Positions 9,532-20,200 of a stretch of DNA of 64,000 nucleotides are shown in pieces. Source of the DNA: Calendula officinalis (taxonomy: Eukaryota > Streptophyta > Magnoliopsida > Asterales > Asteraceae); contig OY970832.1 of assembly GCA_963853835.1 (NCBI GenBank), forward strand, positions 26,902,208 to 26,966,207, given 5' to 3'. The translations under genes were made by a program, and so were the position numbers. The notes under the pieces were generated by a model. That model was not told the origin of the DNA, made no database searches, and worked only from the letters and a program-made list of their open reading frames with translations. How positions within the stretch are numbered: position 1 is the stretch's first letter; each line of letters opens with the position of its first letter.

Positions 9532-11234
9532 TGTAACGACCCGAAATTGTAAATAAATAAAATATGTAAAAATATGATAATTATGGATAAATCATATAAA
9601 AAACGTGGAAATTGGTTTCGTGTCGTTTGGACACCGTACGAGAAAGTTATGGGCGAAACCGGGTCGAGACAAAGTTGGAAAAGTGCAGCCCTTGCTGCAC
9701 AGGTAGTTCGCGACGCGAACTCGAGATAGCGATGGCGAACTGATCCCAGGGAGTTTGGCGTTTGGTCGCTACGTAGTTCGCGTCTGGGTAACGATCGCTA
9801 AGTATGCCCGAGCATGCAAAGTTAGCGACGCGAACTTAGTTCGCGCCGTGAACTCTGGACGACCAGCATTAAAGACGGGTTGAGCTCATTAATTGCCATA
9901 TCAAAACCCTAGTTTTCTCTCTTGGCGATTTTCGAGCATAGCATCTGGTTTGGGTTGATTTCTTCACAAATCTTTGGTAGATTTCACTCCTAGTGGAAGA
10001 TTAAAGGTATATCTTCACTCTTTCATCTTTGTAGCTCAAGATCTATGGATCTTGAAGCTAGGGTTTGAAACCCTAGTTCTTGGGTTGGTGATTTATGGTG
10101 AAATAAATGTTGTATACACTTAATAGATGGTATATTAACAAAGGAATCAAGTGTATGATTTCGATTTGTAAGAATCTTCGGGTTGGTTAAACCTAGGGTT
10201 TGGTAAATCAATATATTTGGGGGAAATGGATTGATGGGTGTTATCTAGAAGTAGATGAACACATTGGTAGTAGTTTGTGATGATAATCTTATTGTGATAA
10301 TTGTATTAGGCTTTTGGTGAAGTCTTGGAAAGTTGATTGGATTGAGAAGCAAGAGATTGGGTGTCAAGAACACGGTTTGAGCATCTTATTGCTAAGGTGA
10401 GTACGTGTGGACTTTATTGAGTACATAGCCTTTGAAATACATTTTCATACTTGTGTTACGGTCTAATTGCTTAATTGAATAGACTTATAGTTGTTTAGTT
10501 AGTTATGAAATTATTGTTAATATATATATAACTAACTGGTTTGATGATGAATGTGATAGCCGAGGACTAGATTGACATAACCTTTGAGTTATGGTGAGAA
10601 CGAGATGACGTGATGCTAGTTAGTTCGGGGGCAACCCGATAACTAGACATGGTGATATTTCTAACTAGTTCGGGGGCAACCCGATAGTTGGATAGGTTAG
10701 TGTTTCTAGCTAGTTCGGGGGCAACCCGATAGTTGGATTTATGGTGCTTTTAGCTAGTTCGGGGGCAACCCGATAGTTAGGCACGTTAGTATTGCTAGTT
10801 AGCTCGGGGGCAACCCGATAACTAGATATGTGTTGCTAGGAAAGCAAGGTTTGGAGTTACCATAGGGTGACTATATGGATGGGCGAAATTACTTGTTTGT
10901 TGTCTACTTGGATAAACGATTATTATTATTAATGGGTCTAAACCCATGTAACTCACGAGACGTTTTGTCTCACGTACTCCTTGTTTTGTTTTGCTATGTA
11001 CTCAGGTTCGGGATCGAAGGCTTAGGTTCGCATGGATAGAGATGCGGGGCCTAGTTTAGAAGAACACTAGATTGGATTTAGTCTTAGCTTGGTTATGATC
11101 TATTTTGTAACACCTACTTTTATATACTCTGATTTCATACCAAGGTTTTTGTAAATCCAAATTGAGGATGTTCTTCTATTTATAAAAATGTTTTATTTTG
11201 GCCAATATTTGGTATTAAAATTTGAGGTGTTACA
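9532..11234 (+). repeat. 3' LTR (1703 bp)
   Basis: Nearly identical to the 5' LTR. The differences I could find are 10 substitutions, one extra G and one extra TA. It ends GGTGTTACA and is followed by the second copy of the TSD, ATAAG. Confidence 0.97.
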
Positions 11235-11239
11235 ATAAG

Positions 11240-11502
11240 GTGATAAGAGATTAGTTAAATTAAATTGGGTAATTAGAATGGATGGGGACTCACACTTTTT
11301 ACTATTTTGTTGCTTTTATATGAAGATGACAAATATGAATGGGTCCCCACACATTTAATGATGTTTAAAACGGTATAAGTAAGAGTAAAGAGGTAATTTT
11401 AAATATAAAAACTTACCAAATAAGGTATATTATTAAAATGATTCACTTATTTTGATACACCCCAAAAAGAAAAGTGATTTATTTATTTTAATACGGAGGA
11501 AG
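11240..11502. mobile_element. Right part of the Stowaway-like MITE
   Basis: The half continues after the retrotransposon TSD and ends ATACGGAGGAAG next to TA (11503-11504), an inverted match to the left end at 2901. Inner similarity (CAAAATAAGTGAATC when reversed) confirms the pairing. Confidence 0.75.
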
Positions 11503-11504
11503 TA

Positions 11505-12459
11505 TTTCATTTGACCCGCCACATGTTAGCTTTAAAAAAAATTATTTGACACGTATGACATAAACCATTTATAAATAAATGGGCTGAAATTCACAATATT
11601 TGAAAATATGGTGAAACAATGCCAAGCAAGAATCTATATTAACAAGTTCATAATCAATTACAACTAATACAAAAAATAACATTTTTATTCTATTTGTTAG
11701 ATAAAGAATCATATGTTATATCCATAAATGTCATCTCAATATGGGTTTTTTTTGAAATGTTGGTTTAATTATATAAGAAACATCCATTGTTGTTTCAAAA
11801 TATAGGGAACCCGTGTCTCTTTCAATACTGAGTCATTTTCGCACCTACACACAAAATAATTGACGTTATCAATGAACGGATAATTTCTTTAATTCCGGGA
11901 TACGAGAAGATACACAAAATAGTCTTCGGACTCTGTTTAAACTTACTAATTTCTTGAACAAGAACGGCTTGAAGGTTATTTGTTGTGACCACAATGGCAA
12001 CTACATCAACTCAACGACAAACGTCGTATATTAAGAAGTTTTATTTTGTCTTTAAGTTTTTTTATCTGATTATTCATGTATAACAAAATGTTTATTTATC
12101 ATTTCAACAATATTTGATTATATGCTTTCTTACGTTATTTTCATTGTTATGGATTCTACATCTCGAAGCGGGCTTTGAAACTAGTTTCATATATCTTGAA
12201 AGTATAACATAGCTAGCATCTTGTGATGTCCACATGATATAAGTATCATATACACTAAGTTTCATCGACTGGATATATTACTAGTTCGGTGCTACTACCA
12301 ATCGTTAGCCACTTATATTATACTTAGAAACATTCTTATTGATGATCAAAGGACAAAGACAAGAAGGAATTCACCTGCTGGTAAGTACCAATAACTATAA
12401 AAATTACTTGGATAAAAGGTTTTAACATTTAAACTTTCATCTCATTTTCTCGCTCATGG
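11505..12459. other. Intergenic DNA, no gene seen
   Basis: AT-rich sequence with frequent stops in all frames. I see no bounded repeat or exon. Confidence 0.55.
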
Positions 12460-12467
12460 ATCCCGAT

Positions 12468-12888
12468 TAGGGCTGTCAAAACCTGACACGACACGACAAA
12501 AATACACGAAACGAAACGAAATTGGGACGAAACTGAAATTTGAATTCGTATTCGTGTCGTGTTCGTGTTGTGTAAAACAAACACGAAGTCGTGTCGTGTC
12601 GTGTTCGTGTTCAGAGATTAACACGAAATTGACACGATAGTTATGATTTTGTCGTGTTTGTCGTGTTTATCGTGTTTATCGTGTTTTTAGTATGTAATAA
12701 GTAAGAAATTTGTTATTTATTTTGTGTTGTCGTGTTTATCGTGTTATCGTTTTTTTAATCGTGTCGTGTTCGTGTTAGCGATATAAAACACGACTTCGTG
12801 TCGTGTCGTTTTCGTGTTGAACGTTTTCGCGTCGTTTCGTGTCGTGTTATCCAGAAACACGAAACGATAGCACGATTTGACAGCCCTA
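12468..12888. mobile_element. hAT-like MITE (421 bp) rich in CGTGTCGTGTT repeats
   Basis: Terminal inverted repeats TAGGGCTGTCAAA and TTTGACAGCCCTA are flanked by 8-bp near-identical TSDs (ATCCCGAT at 12460-12467, ATCCTGAT at 12889-12896). The interior is packed with short CGTGT/CGTGTTCGTG repeats in both orientations, typical subterminal repeats of non-autonomous hAT elements. It has no coding capacity. Confidence 0.9.
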
Positions 12889-13327
12889 ATCCTGATGAAG
12901 ACCTCTAGTGCATTATAAAAGGATTCATTCAAACGAATATTCATTACATGCCTTGCATGAAAATGGAAAGAGTCAACGATAATGGTATAAATCCCGATGA
13001 CAGTCACTTTTATCAATATGTTAGAAAAAAGTTACTAAAAGACCAACAAGATAAAAGACATGTTTTGTATGCTCATTTAAGTTTTGCTCAAGTATCCTAC
13101 CATGTGTTATATATTGACACGTGTAAAATGAAGAAATTTGTTAAAGATATTTTGACAAGAACTTATTTCTAATTTTTTTCTTTAGAAAAAATATATTTTC
13201 CAACACAACTTATTTTATATTGTTTCCAAAGCAAACTCAAAAAGGAAACCAGAAATGCATCTGATATGTGACACATAAATCGTGCCATTTTCCTTTTGTT
13301 TTGTACAAGAAACCTAAAGCTTAAAAA

Positions 13328-13646
13328 GGGTTAGCATTTAGAAAAAAAAATCAAACTGAACTGAAAATCGATCGAAACTGAAGCGAACCGAAACTGATAA
13401 CATGTTATTAGTTTGGTTTTAAAAATTTGATTCTATCGATTTCGATTAGGTCTTCAGAAAATGATGAGCATTTGGGCTAAAAAAACCAAACCGAAATCAA
13501 ACTAAACCGAAACTAAATCAAACCAAAACCGAAAACATGTAATCAATATGATTTCGGTTCTGAAAATTATCATTTTCGGTTTCGGTTCTATCAATTTCAA
13601 TTTGATTCGATTCGGTGCGATTTGATTTTTAGATGGAGCTCACCCC
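13328..13646. mobile_element. Probable degenerate hAT-like MITE with CCGAAAC repeats
   Basis: The ends GGGTTAGCATTTAGAAA and, inverted, GGGGTGAGCTCCATCTAAA are similar, and the interior carries many AACCGAAAC / GTTTCGGTT motifs on both strands. I could not find a clear 8-bp TSD. It lies just upstream of the ARPC3 leader exon and may mark the edge of that promoter. Confidence 0.5.
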
Positions 13647-13689
13647 AAATCATCTCTCTAATTAACTAATACCATACAGATTTGTGCTG

Positions 13690-14356
13690 TTTTTCACGAG
13701 ATACAAACGTAGGGTTCCAGCATCTCCTGTAGGGATCAAGAAATCGATTTCCGATCTCATCATAAATCGATTCCTACCCCAGCCACCCACAGGTATTTAT
13801 ACATGTATCTGATACTCTTTTTTCCGCATCTGGATTTAATAATTTCATCCGAGACTAACACCACCTGGGGTTCATGTCCTTCCCCATTTTCGATCCAATC
13901 AATATTGATTTGCTTTAAATTGTAAAAACATTAATTCGATTGTATCACTTTTATAAATTTGGCCTCCTGGAAATGGGGGTTTGTATGTGCCTGCCTATTT
14001 ATGCAATATTCATGGTCGAAATGAAGATCAATAAGTTTGGTGGTGAAAACTGAAACTTGCAATTATGAGAAATGTTAGGTTTAGGGTTTTGAGTAAAATT
14101 GAGATAATTTATATGGACATTATTTCAGTAAAGATTTGACCATTTTTTCATCCGAAAGAATTGTAGCTTAAGATATATCTCTTCCTTAAACTTGAGATTT
14201 ATGTGTATTTTGAAGGTTTCTTTGTTGTAAAATCACGCTTTTAATCAATGAGGTATGAATATTTTAACTTGCAGGAAGTGAATTCCATTAAAGTTAAGCT
14301 TAATACTATTGAAACACATCATCAAAGTGGGAGTATATTCCTGTGGTCTATCGAAC
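13690..14356 (+). other. ARPC3 leader: untranslated exon, 5' intron and start of exon 2
   Basis: A probable untranslated exon at about 13690-13792 ends CCACAG before GTATTT. A second exon begins at 14275 after TTAACTTGCAG and runs to the ATG. The leader intron would be about 480 bp. The transcription start cannot be placed. Confidence 0.5.
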
Positions 14357-15117
14357 ATGGTAAGACAACTTTTCCAAAAAATCCATAAAGATAACAAAAA
14401 GGGCAAATACGTAATTATATCTTGAAAGTTTAGCAAAAAAAGAAGAATGTTTTCTCTCAGGTTTACCACTCTACATTTGTTATTGAGGAAGGAATTAGTA
14501 AAGCCTGTGGGTGCCCTTTACTTCCTCTAAAAAGTCACATAAGAGGACCTGCTCCTGTTTCAGATCAAGGTCAAAGTCAAAGTCAAACCTTTTTATTCTA
14601 ATAATAATAAAAGTCAATACCATTGTAATCTGATTGTGCAGAAAAAACTGATATAATCGACGAAGCAATCACGTTCTTTAGGGCGAATGTTTTCTTCAAG
14701 AATTTTGATATTCAAAGTCCAGCTGATAAACTACTTATATATTTAACATTTTATATAAATGTGGCCTTAAAAAGGCTTGAAGGGTGCAGAACTTTAGCTG
14801 AAGGTACAAAAGCCATAATTAACCTTGGTTTAGAAGATGTTCCTGTACCTGGAGAACCGGGTTTCCCCTTTCCGGGCTTATTTCCATTAGCAGGATCTAA
14901 GCAAGAAGCAGGTCAAATTAAAAAAAAATATATATATTTTGAATTTTGATTAAAAAAAAATGTTTGAAATGCAGATGTATTACGGAATTATTTGAAGCAA
15001 ATAAGAGAAGAAACAAGTGGGAGATTGTTGAGTGTTGCATATAGACCAAACGGAACTCCAAATAAATGGTGGTTGGCTTTTGCTAAACGCAAATTTGTCA
15101 GCACTATTGCTCTTTAG
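14357..15117 (+). CDS. ARPC3: Actin-related protein 2/3 complex subunit 3 (ARPC3, p21-Arc), complete
   Basis: Four coding exons: 14357-14359 (the ATG alone, followed by GTAAGA), 14461-14569, 14642-14911 and 14975-15117 (TAG stop). All use GT-AG junctions and phases agree. The joined 525 bases encode 174 residues, the usual length for ARPC3. Family hallmarks include YHSTFVIEEG, SKACGCPLLPLKS, the central DEAITFFRANVFFKNFDI and LLIYLTFYINVALKRL, the VPVPGEPGFPFPGLFPL loop and the C-terminal RPNGTPNKWWLAFAKRKF. ARPC3 is one of seven subunits of the Arp2/3 complex, which nucleates branched actin filaments; in plants it shapes trichomes and pavement cells. No lesion is visible, so it is probably functional. 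The exons are too short to show up as one long reading frame. Confidence 0.96.
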
Positions 15118-15509
15118 AACCCAAATCTATTATTAAACTACTTCATGCACCACATTTTACAACATATAAAGCAAATTGTACAAGCATTGTAAAACAATGA
15201 TTGTGGTGTGCAGAGTAGTTTTTGTGGTGTAGAAATTACCTCCCGTACTTAGAAGCTCATTAGTTTCTTGTTTTTACATAAACCGATTCGAACACTCACC
15301 AATAAGAAAATTGTCCGAGAATAATTTATCGTTACATGCAATTTCCATTTTCTTTAGATATGTCACCTTATTTCTGTTCATCTATTTTAAGGAGTAGATT
15401 TGGAAACTGGATAATTAGGTTTGAAAGTTATGGGAATGGGAATGAACCTGGATTATTCAAACGAGTCAACTTCAGAATTTGAGTTATTTGCTGTTGTGAC
15501 ACTGTCGGG

Positions 15510-16073
15510 TAGGGATGGGATATAGAACTGAAAATTTAAACTCGTACCAAACCAGAACTGGATTACTAAAAAATTGGTTCGGGTATTGGGTCTAACTTTT
15601 TCTTGAAATCGGGTATCGGGTCTTTCGGCTCCAGGTATATCGGGTATAGAACAAATTGAGTCTAAGACTAGTAACTGAAATTTAATTATGTACTTTGGAT
15701 TTGTTTTGATATAATACTATTGGTAGTGTCTGGTTCATGTTTATTATTACACGATTGCTATTTGTAAATGATTATATTATTACATATGTAAACTAACATA
15801 AATGATACAGACACCAGAAACCAGCTCCAATTACTATTTCAGTTCCGTACAGACACCGGAAAGCAAAGCAGCTCCAGTTATTATTTCAGTTCCAATCGGT
15901 TCTATACCTAATTTACCGTAATCGTATTCGCAACCGTATTCAATAAAACGGTTGATGTACTAATCATATATGAAATCGGGTCTTGGTTTTTCGTCATCTG
16001 AAATCAAGTTTTGGATCTTTCAGGTCCAGATCTAGGTCCATCCGGGTTGATTCTGGACCCGATCCCATCGCTA
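15510..16073. mobile_element. hAT-like MITE (564 bp)
   Basis: Ends TAGGGATGGGAT and ATCCCATCGCTA are flanked by identical 8-bp TSDs CTGTCGGG (15502-15509 and 16074-16081). The interior holds repeated ATCGGGTATCGGG/CAGTTCCG-type motifs but no coding frame. It lies between the convergent ARPC3 and TOC90 genes. Confidence 0.92.
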
Positions 16074-16358
16074 CTGTCGGGTATACGGGCCATTATTCAA
16101 CTTTTAGGTTGAGTAATCAATAATGATGATTCGTGGGTGACTCAAGTTAATGACAATATTGTGCTGCACAAGGATACATGATGTTTTTTTGTTTTTAAAG
16201 TTAAATTATTAAATAATGGTTATAACATGAAACATACTTCAAAAGTAGATGAAAAATTGGAAAGAAAGAAGATTGATGTAAAATTGTATATACAAAGTAC
16301 CAACATGAACACTCTTCCTGAAAATACATTTACAATTAATACTTATAAATAAAATGAA

Positions 16359-19157
16359 TTATAATAATCCTACCTCACCTCGCCTATTATTCTCTTCATT
16401 AGATCTCATTCGTCTAAAAATCACCCTCAAAATCGATACTGTTGCAATCAGCCCTATTTCCAAATGCTCACTACTGCTTGTTTTAACCGACAACTGACCC
16501 ATACTTCGGTTATTTAAACTACCATTTAATGACACATTTGTCCCTCTCCCAACCCTAAAATCACACTCTACATTCCCACCCAAAACCCTCTCTTTATCCA
16601 TACACAACAAACTCACCGCAAGGGTAATTTTGTCATTCCGCACAGGGTAATCCCTCCCTCTTATCACCGCCTGCAAACTCCCGCCATAAGCCGCCTGTTC
16701 ACCGCCACCCATCCCACCACCATTCACTACAAATTTCACCCTTTTTCCTAATAAAAAACTATCTTCCATTTTCAAACCCGTGTAACAATTATTCCCAAAA
16801 CATAACAACGATAATCCAAATTCCAAATCATTTTGTTCCAAAACACGAGCTTTTGTGCTACTGTGAACGGTGTAGATTAAATCTTTACCTGAAGATTGAA
16901 CATCTAATGCTGCACTGTAAGTGGGTCCACATGGGCCCACGTAAGCAGCGCAGCATTCTGACTATACATTCAAATCTTGTTTATCCTTGCTGACCTGTCC
17001 TGTAACTGATGCATATAAATTTTTACTAATTTTACTAGCTGATTCTAGGTTTACTCCATCAAACCCTACATCATGGTCCCACCCATGCGGGTCAAGAACG
17101 GGTCGGGCTAACCATTGGTCACTTGTAACAAGACACCGGTATCTATGCAACGAGTTATTAGAATCAAAACTAGGCGGGATTACCATGTCGGGTAAAAGAA
17201 CGGGCTCGGGCTCGGGCTCTGGTGGGCCCGTTGTGTTTTTCTCTTCTCGTGCACGTAATTCTTCCTTTAATTGTTTCTTTAAATAAAGGGTTTCTCGATA
17301 ATCCAGCTCATCGAGGTATTCGTTTTTTTGAGATTTTGTTAATTTCTTGAATTGGGATTTTGTCAAGATTCGTATAGGAGGTAACTGATCATATTCGATT
17401 TCTTCATCATCTTCATTTTCCAAATTTTAGATAGAAATACCATCAATATCACTTTCGGGCCCGTTTGGGTTTGAAATATGATGTCGAAGAAAAGACGCTA
17501 AAAGATGAGGTAAAGACGGGATTCGGGCATTACTCGCGACCCCCAATTCGATTCGGTTTTGAAAATCCAAAAGTTTGTTAACATCACCTAAGATTTTGGT
17601 GCACAAACATGACAAAAGAAATTGTGATTTCCAAATCAGCCCGTTTGGGAGAATCTTGTCCCCATTCATGTTCGTTCTACACTCGGGATGATTTTCAACA
17701 AACAGAAACGGGTTTTCAAGTTTTGAATCAGAAACTGTCTGATGAATATAATGTTGTATAACTTCCGTGCATTGATTGACATATGATTCATAAGTAACAG
17801 AATATCCATTAGAACCTTCCGGAAGCGGTGAACAACAATGAGTCATAACAATCATTGTGTTGAACCAAATTCCCGAACCGAAAACTTCGGTTACAAGTTT
17901 CAGTAACGGGAAATCACTATACCTGTTACCAATCACATCAAATCGTTCTAGATATAAAACCATATCGGGCGGGCTTTTTTTGACCCGTTTCTTGATTTTG
18001 TGTAGAAACTTCCGGTTTCTTCCGATTGTGTTTGGTGACAGGGGTAGTAAACCAGGTATATCTATGAAAGAAATCTTGATTCCATTAACGGACCCCACAA
18101 TTTCTTGAACACGATCGGTTGCAGGTTGGAATGCATTTGTTTTGGCCTTTGGTTGATTTAATATAGAATTAATTGTGCAACTTTTGCCAACACCAGTTTT
18201 ACCGAGGACTAGAATTGTAAATGAGAGATCCAGTTCGGGAATATTAGATGTTTCTTGTTGTAATGCAATTTGTCTAGCTTTGTCAATGGTGAGGTTGACT
18301 TTTTTGAGATCGGATTCTTGTGCCCGAATTAGAGTTGCCAGGTGGATTCTGTATAGAACTTTGGCTACCATGAGATCATCTTGTGGGCGGTTAAGACGAA
18401 GAAGAAACCGTAAGAATTTTATTTGAAGCATTTCGATTTTTGATAACGGATCTAATTTGGTTTGATTGGTTGCATTATGATGATGATGCTGATGTGGATT
18501 TTCTATGCTGACCTGGCGTAGGGGTGAAGGAATAGAAGGCGGTGATGTGTCGGTTGTCGCCTCTGGTGGTGATGAGTTGGCGGTTTGGGTTGAACCTGAC
18601 AAGTGGATAACAAAGAGGTCTTTTAATTATTGATGAATTGATAACAGAACACTTTTTTGTGTTAATAATTGCATGTGGGATAAGTTGACCCGTAAAGTTT
18701 TTTTGTTCATCTTTTTATAAATAACTAATTTGTTGATTATGATTATAATAAAAGTACATTGTTAAAATAATGATCTAAATCTTTAAACAAAATCATTTAG
18801 GAGGTTGTATACATTAAAAATAAGCTTAAGGCAGTTTTCAACCCGTTTGACCCATTCACCGTTTACCTATATTTTTATTTGGCCCGTTTTCCCATATGAG
18901 ATAGAAAAACGTAAAGATAAACAGTCATAAAAAATAAATACGGACCAAAAAAACACGAGATAATGATATGGTGACAGATATCTAGTAAAGTATACTACAG
19001 CTGTACAGAAATTTTTTGTAAAATTGTTATATGGATGATGAGTCATACCATTAATGGAGAAGTCATTTGAAGGGTGTTCACCTTCAAAGAAACTGTCACT
19101 ACCAGACAACAGTGAGTTTGAAACCTGAGATAAAACCCAATCTTTTATGCTCATCAT
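16359..19157 (-). pseudogene. TOC90: TOC90, chloroplast outer-envelope import GTPase, with two in-frame stop codons
   Basis: Exon 1 (19157-19049) encodes MMSIKDWVLSQVSNSLLSG and joins in phase to exon 2 (18595-16359) through GTATGA and CTTGTCAG junctions. The 2346 coding bases (about 781 positions) match the length of TOC90, the member of the Toc159 family with a very short acidic domain. The G domain is intact: P-loop LGKTGVGKS, then IDIPG, then VMTHCCSPLPEG. The C-terminal membrane domain is recognisable (YDQLPPIRILTKSQFKKLTK, LDELDYRETLYLKKQLKE, FDSNNSLHRYR, DVGFDGVN). TAA at 17427-17429 and TAG at 16962-16964 interrupt it in the same frame, with no indel. A product ending at the first stop would keep the GTPase and lose the membrane anchor. 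It is either a very young pseudogene or an unusual allele. Confidence 0.93.
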
Positions 19158-19163
19158 GATGAT

Positions 19164-20200
19164 TCCTAAAAACATCACAAAAACAAACAGCTATTCAGTT
19201 TTTGTAAATATCAAAAGGGAGATCATGCATTCTAGGGTTTATAAAACTCTAATTTTGTTCTATCTAATTACAGCTCAATTGAAAGAAAGTAGGTGGTAAT
19301 GGCCCATGGGCTTAATGCACATGACAAAAATTGAACTTATTTAAGTATTTAATCAACAAGTTTTAGTAGCTCTTATTTGATTGTTGTCCACCATGAGCAA
19401 ATGCAGAAATTATTTAGTAAAACATTAGGGGCAGACTTAATCAAATTGGCCCAAAACTGGCAGTATGACAACTCACAAGAACCGTTTACAAATATAGTTG
19501 TGATAATACACGGCGTCTAGGATTAGAAATTGGTCCACTTTATTATCACTGATTTAAGCATAGCAATAATCAGAGTTTTAATCCCATATATTCTCATTAT
19601 TACATAATGATATCTAAATCTTGGTCAACTGATCCACTTCAGAATCCTCTTCTCTTCCACTAAACTACATACCAAATTCTTATATGATTCTTTAAAAATA
19701 TTGACAATTCATTTATCAGAAATTGGCCAACAACCAATGTACTCCCTCAACTTATAAAAATTATACTTTGTAATAATCGTGTTTGTACTTGCCATAATCA
19801 TTTTTTTCTAATTTGTATCATTTGTCATAAAGTTCCATCTAGTCATTAACAATTTCAGATTTTGCAATCCCCAAATACGTGTACTTTTTCAACAACACGC
19901 ACAAAGTAAGCGTCTGTTTGAGTGCAATCTACAGACAAACAAAATTGGATTCAATTGACAAACCTGATTTGTAATTCTTATCGATTGAGCTCAAGGGTAC
20001 GAACTACACGCTTTCATCGTAAACCTTTTATTGACTGAAATTCAGGGAAAAGAACTCTAGAATCCGGAAGTAAGAATCCAAATTGTAAGAAGAAAACAAC
20101 ATTAAGAAAAGAAATTTTGTTGTTGTGATGATGAGAATTGTAACGAGTTCAGAATCAATTTGTGCCCTAAAAATTGGATAGGGTTTGAGAGAAAAAGACG
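19164..20200 (-). other. TOC90 leader region: 5' intron and untranslated exon
   Basis: A TTTTTAG acceptor lies just upstream of the TOC90 ATG, and a CAG/GTTTGT donor on the minus strand lies at about 19964. This fits a leader intron of about 800 bp and an untranslated exon at about 19965-20180. No other gene is seen here. Confidence 0.4.

Larger units (their letters stand above)
2961..11234 (+). mobile_element. Near-intact Ty3/gypsy LTR retrotransposon (chromovirus)
   Basis: The 8274-bp element begins TGTAACGACC and ends GTGTTACA, flanked by exact 5-bp TSDs ATAAG (2956-2960 and 11235-11239). It has two LTRs of 1700 and 1703 bp, an initiator-tRNA-Met-type primer binding site, a single long gag-pol frame and a purine-rich tract before the 3' LTR. 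Domain order is gag, protease, RT, RNase H, integrase, which defines Ty3/gypsy, and a chromodomain-like tail points to a chromovirus, perhaps the Tekay/Del lineage. Comparing the LTRs by eye gave 10 substitutions and 2 small indels, so insertion was recent. One frameshift near the end of pol is the only obvious lesion. Confidence 0.97.

Noticed and set aside
12744..13016. Minus-strand frame of 90 codons over the CGTGT repeats
   Set aside because: It is made of hAT MITE repeat sequence and crosses its boundary.
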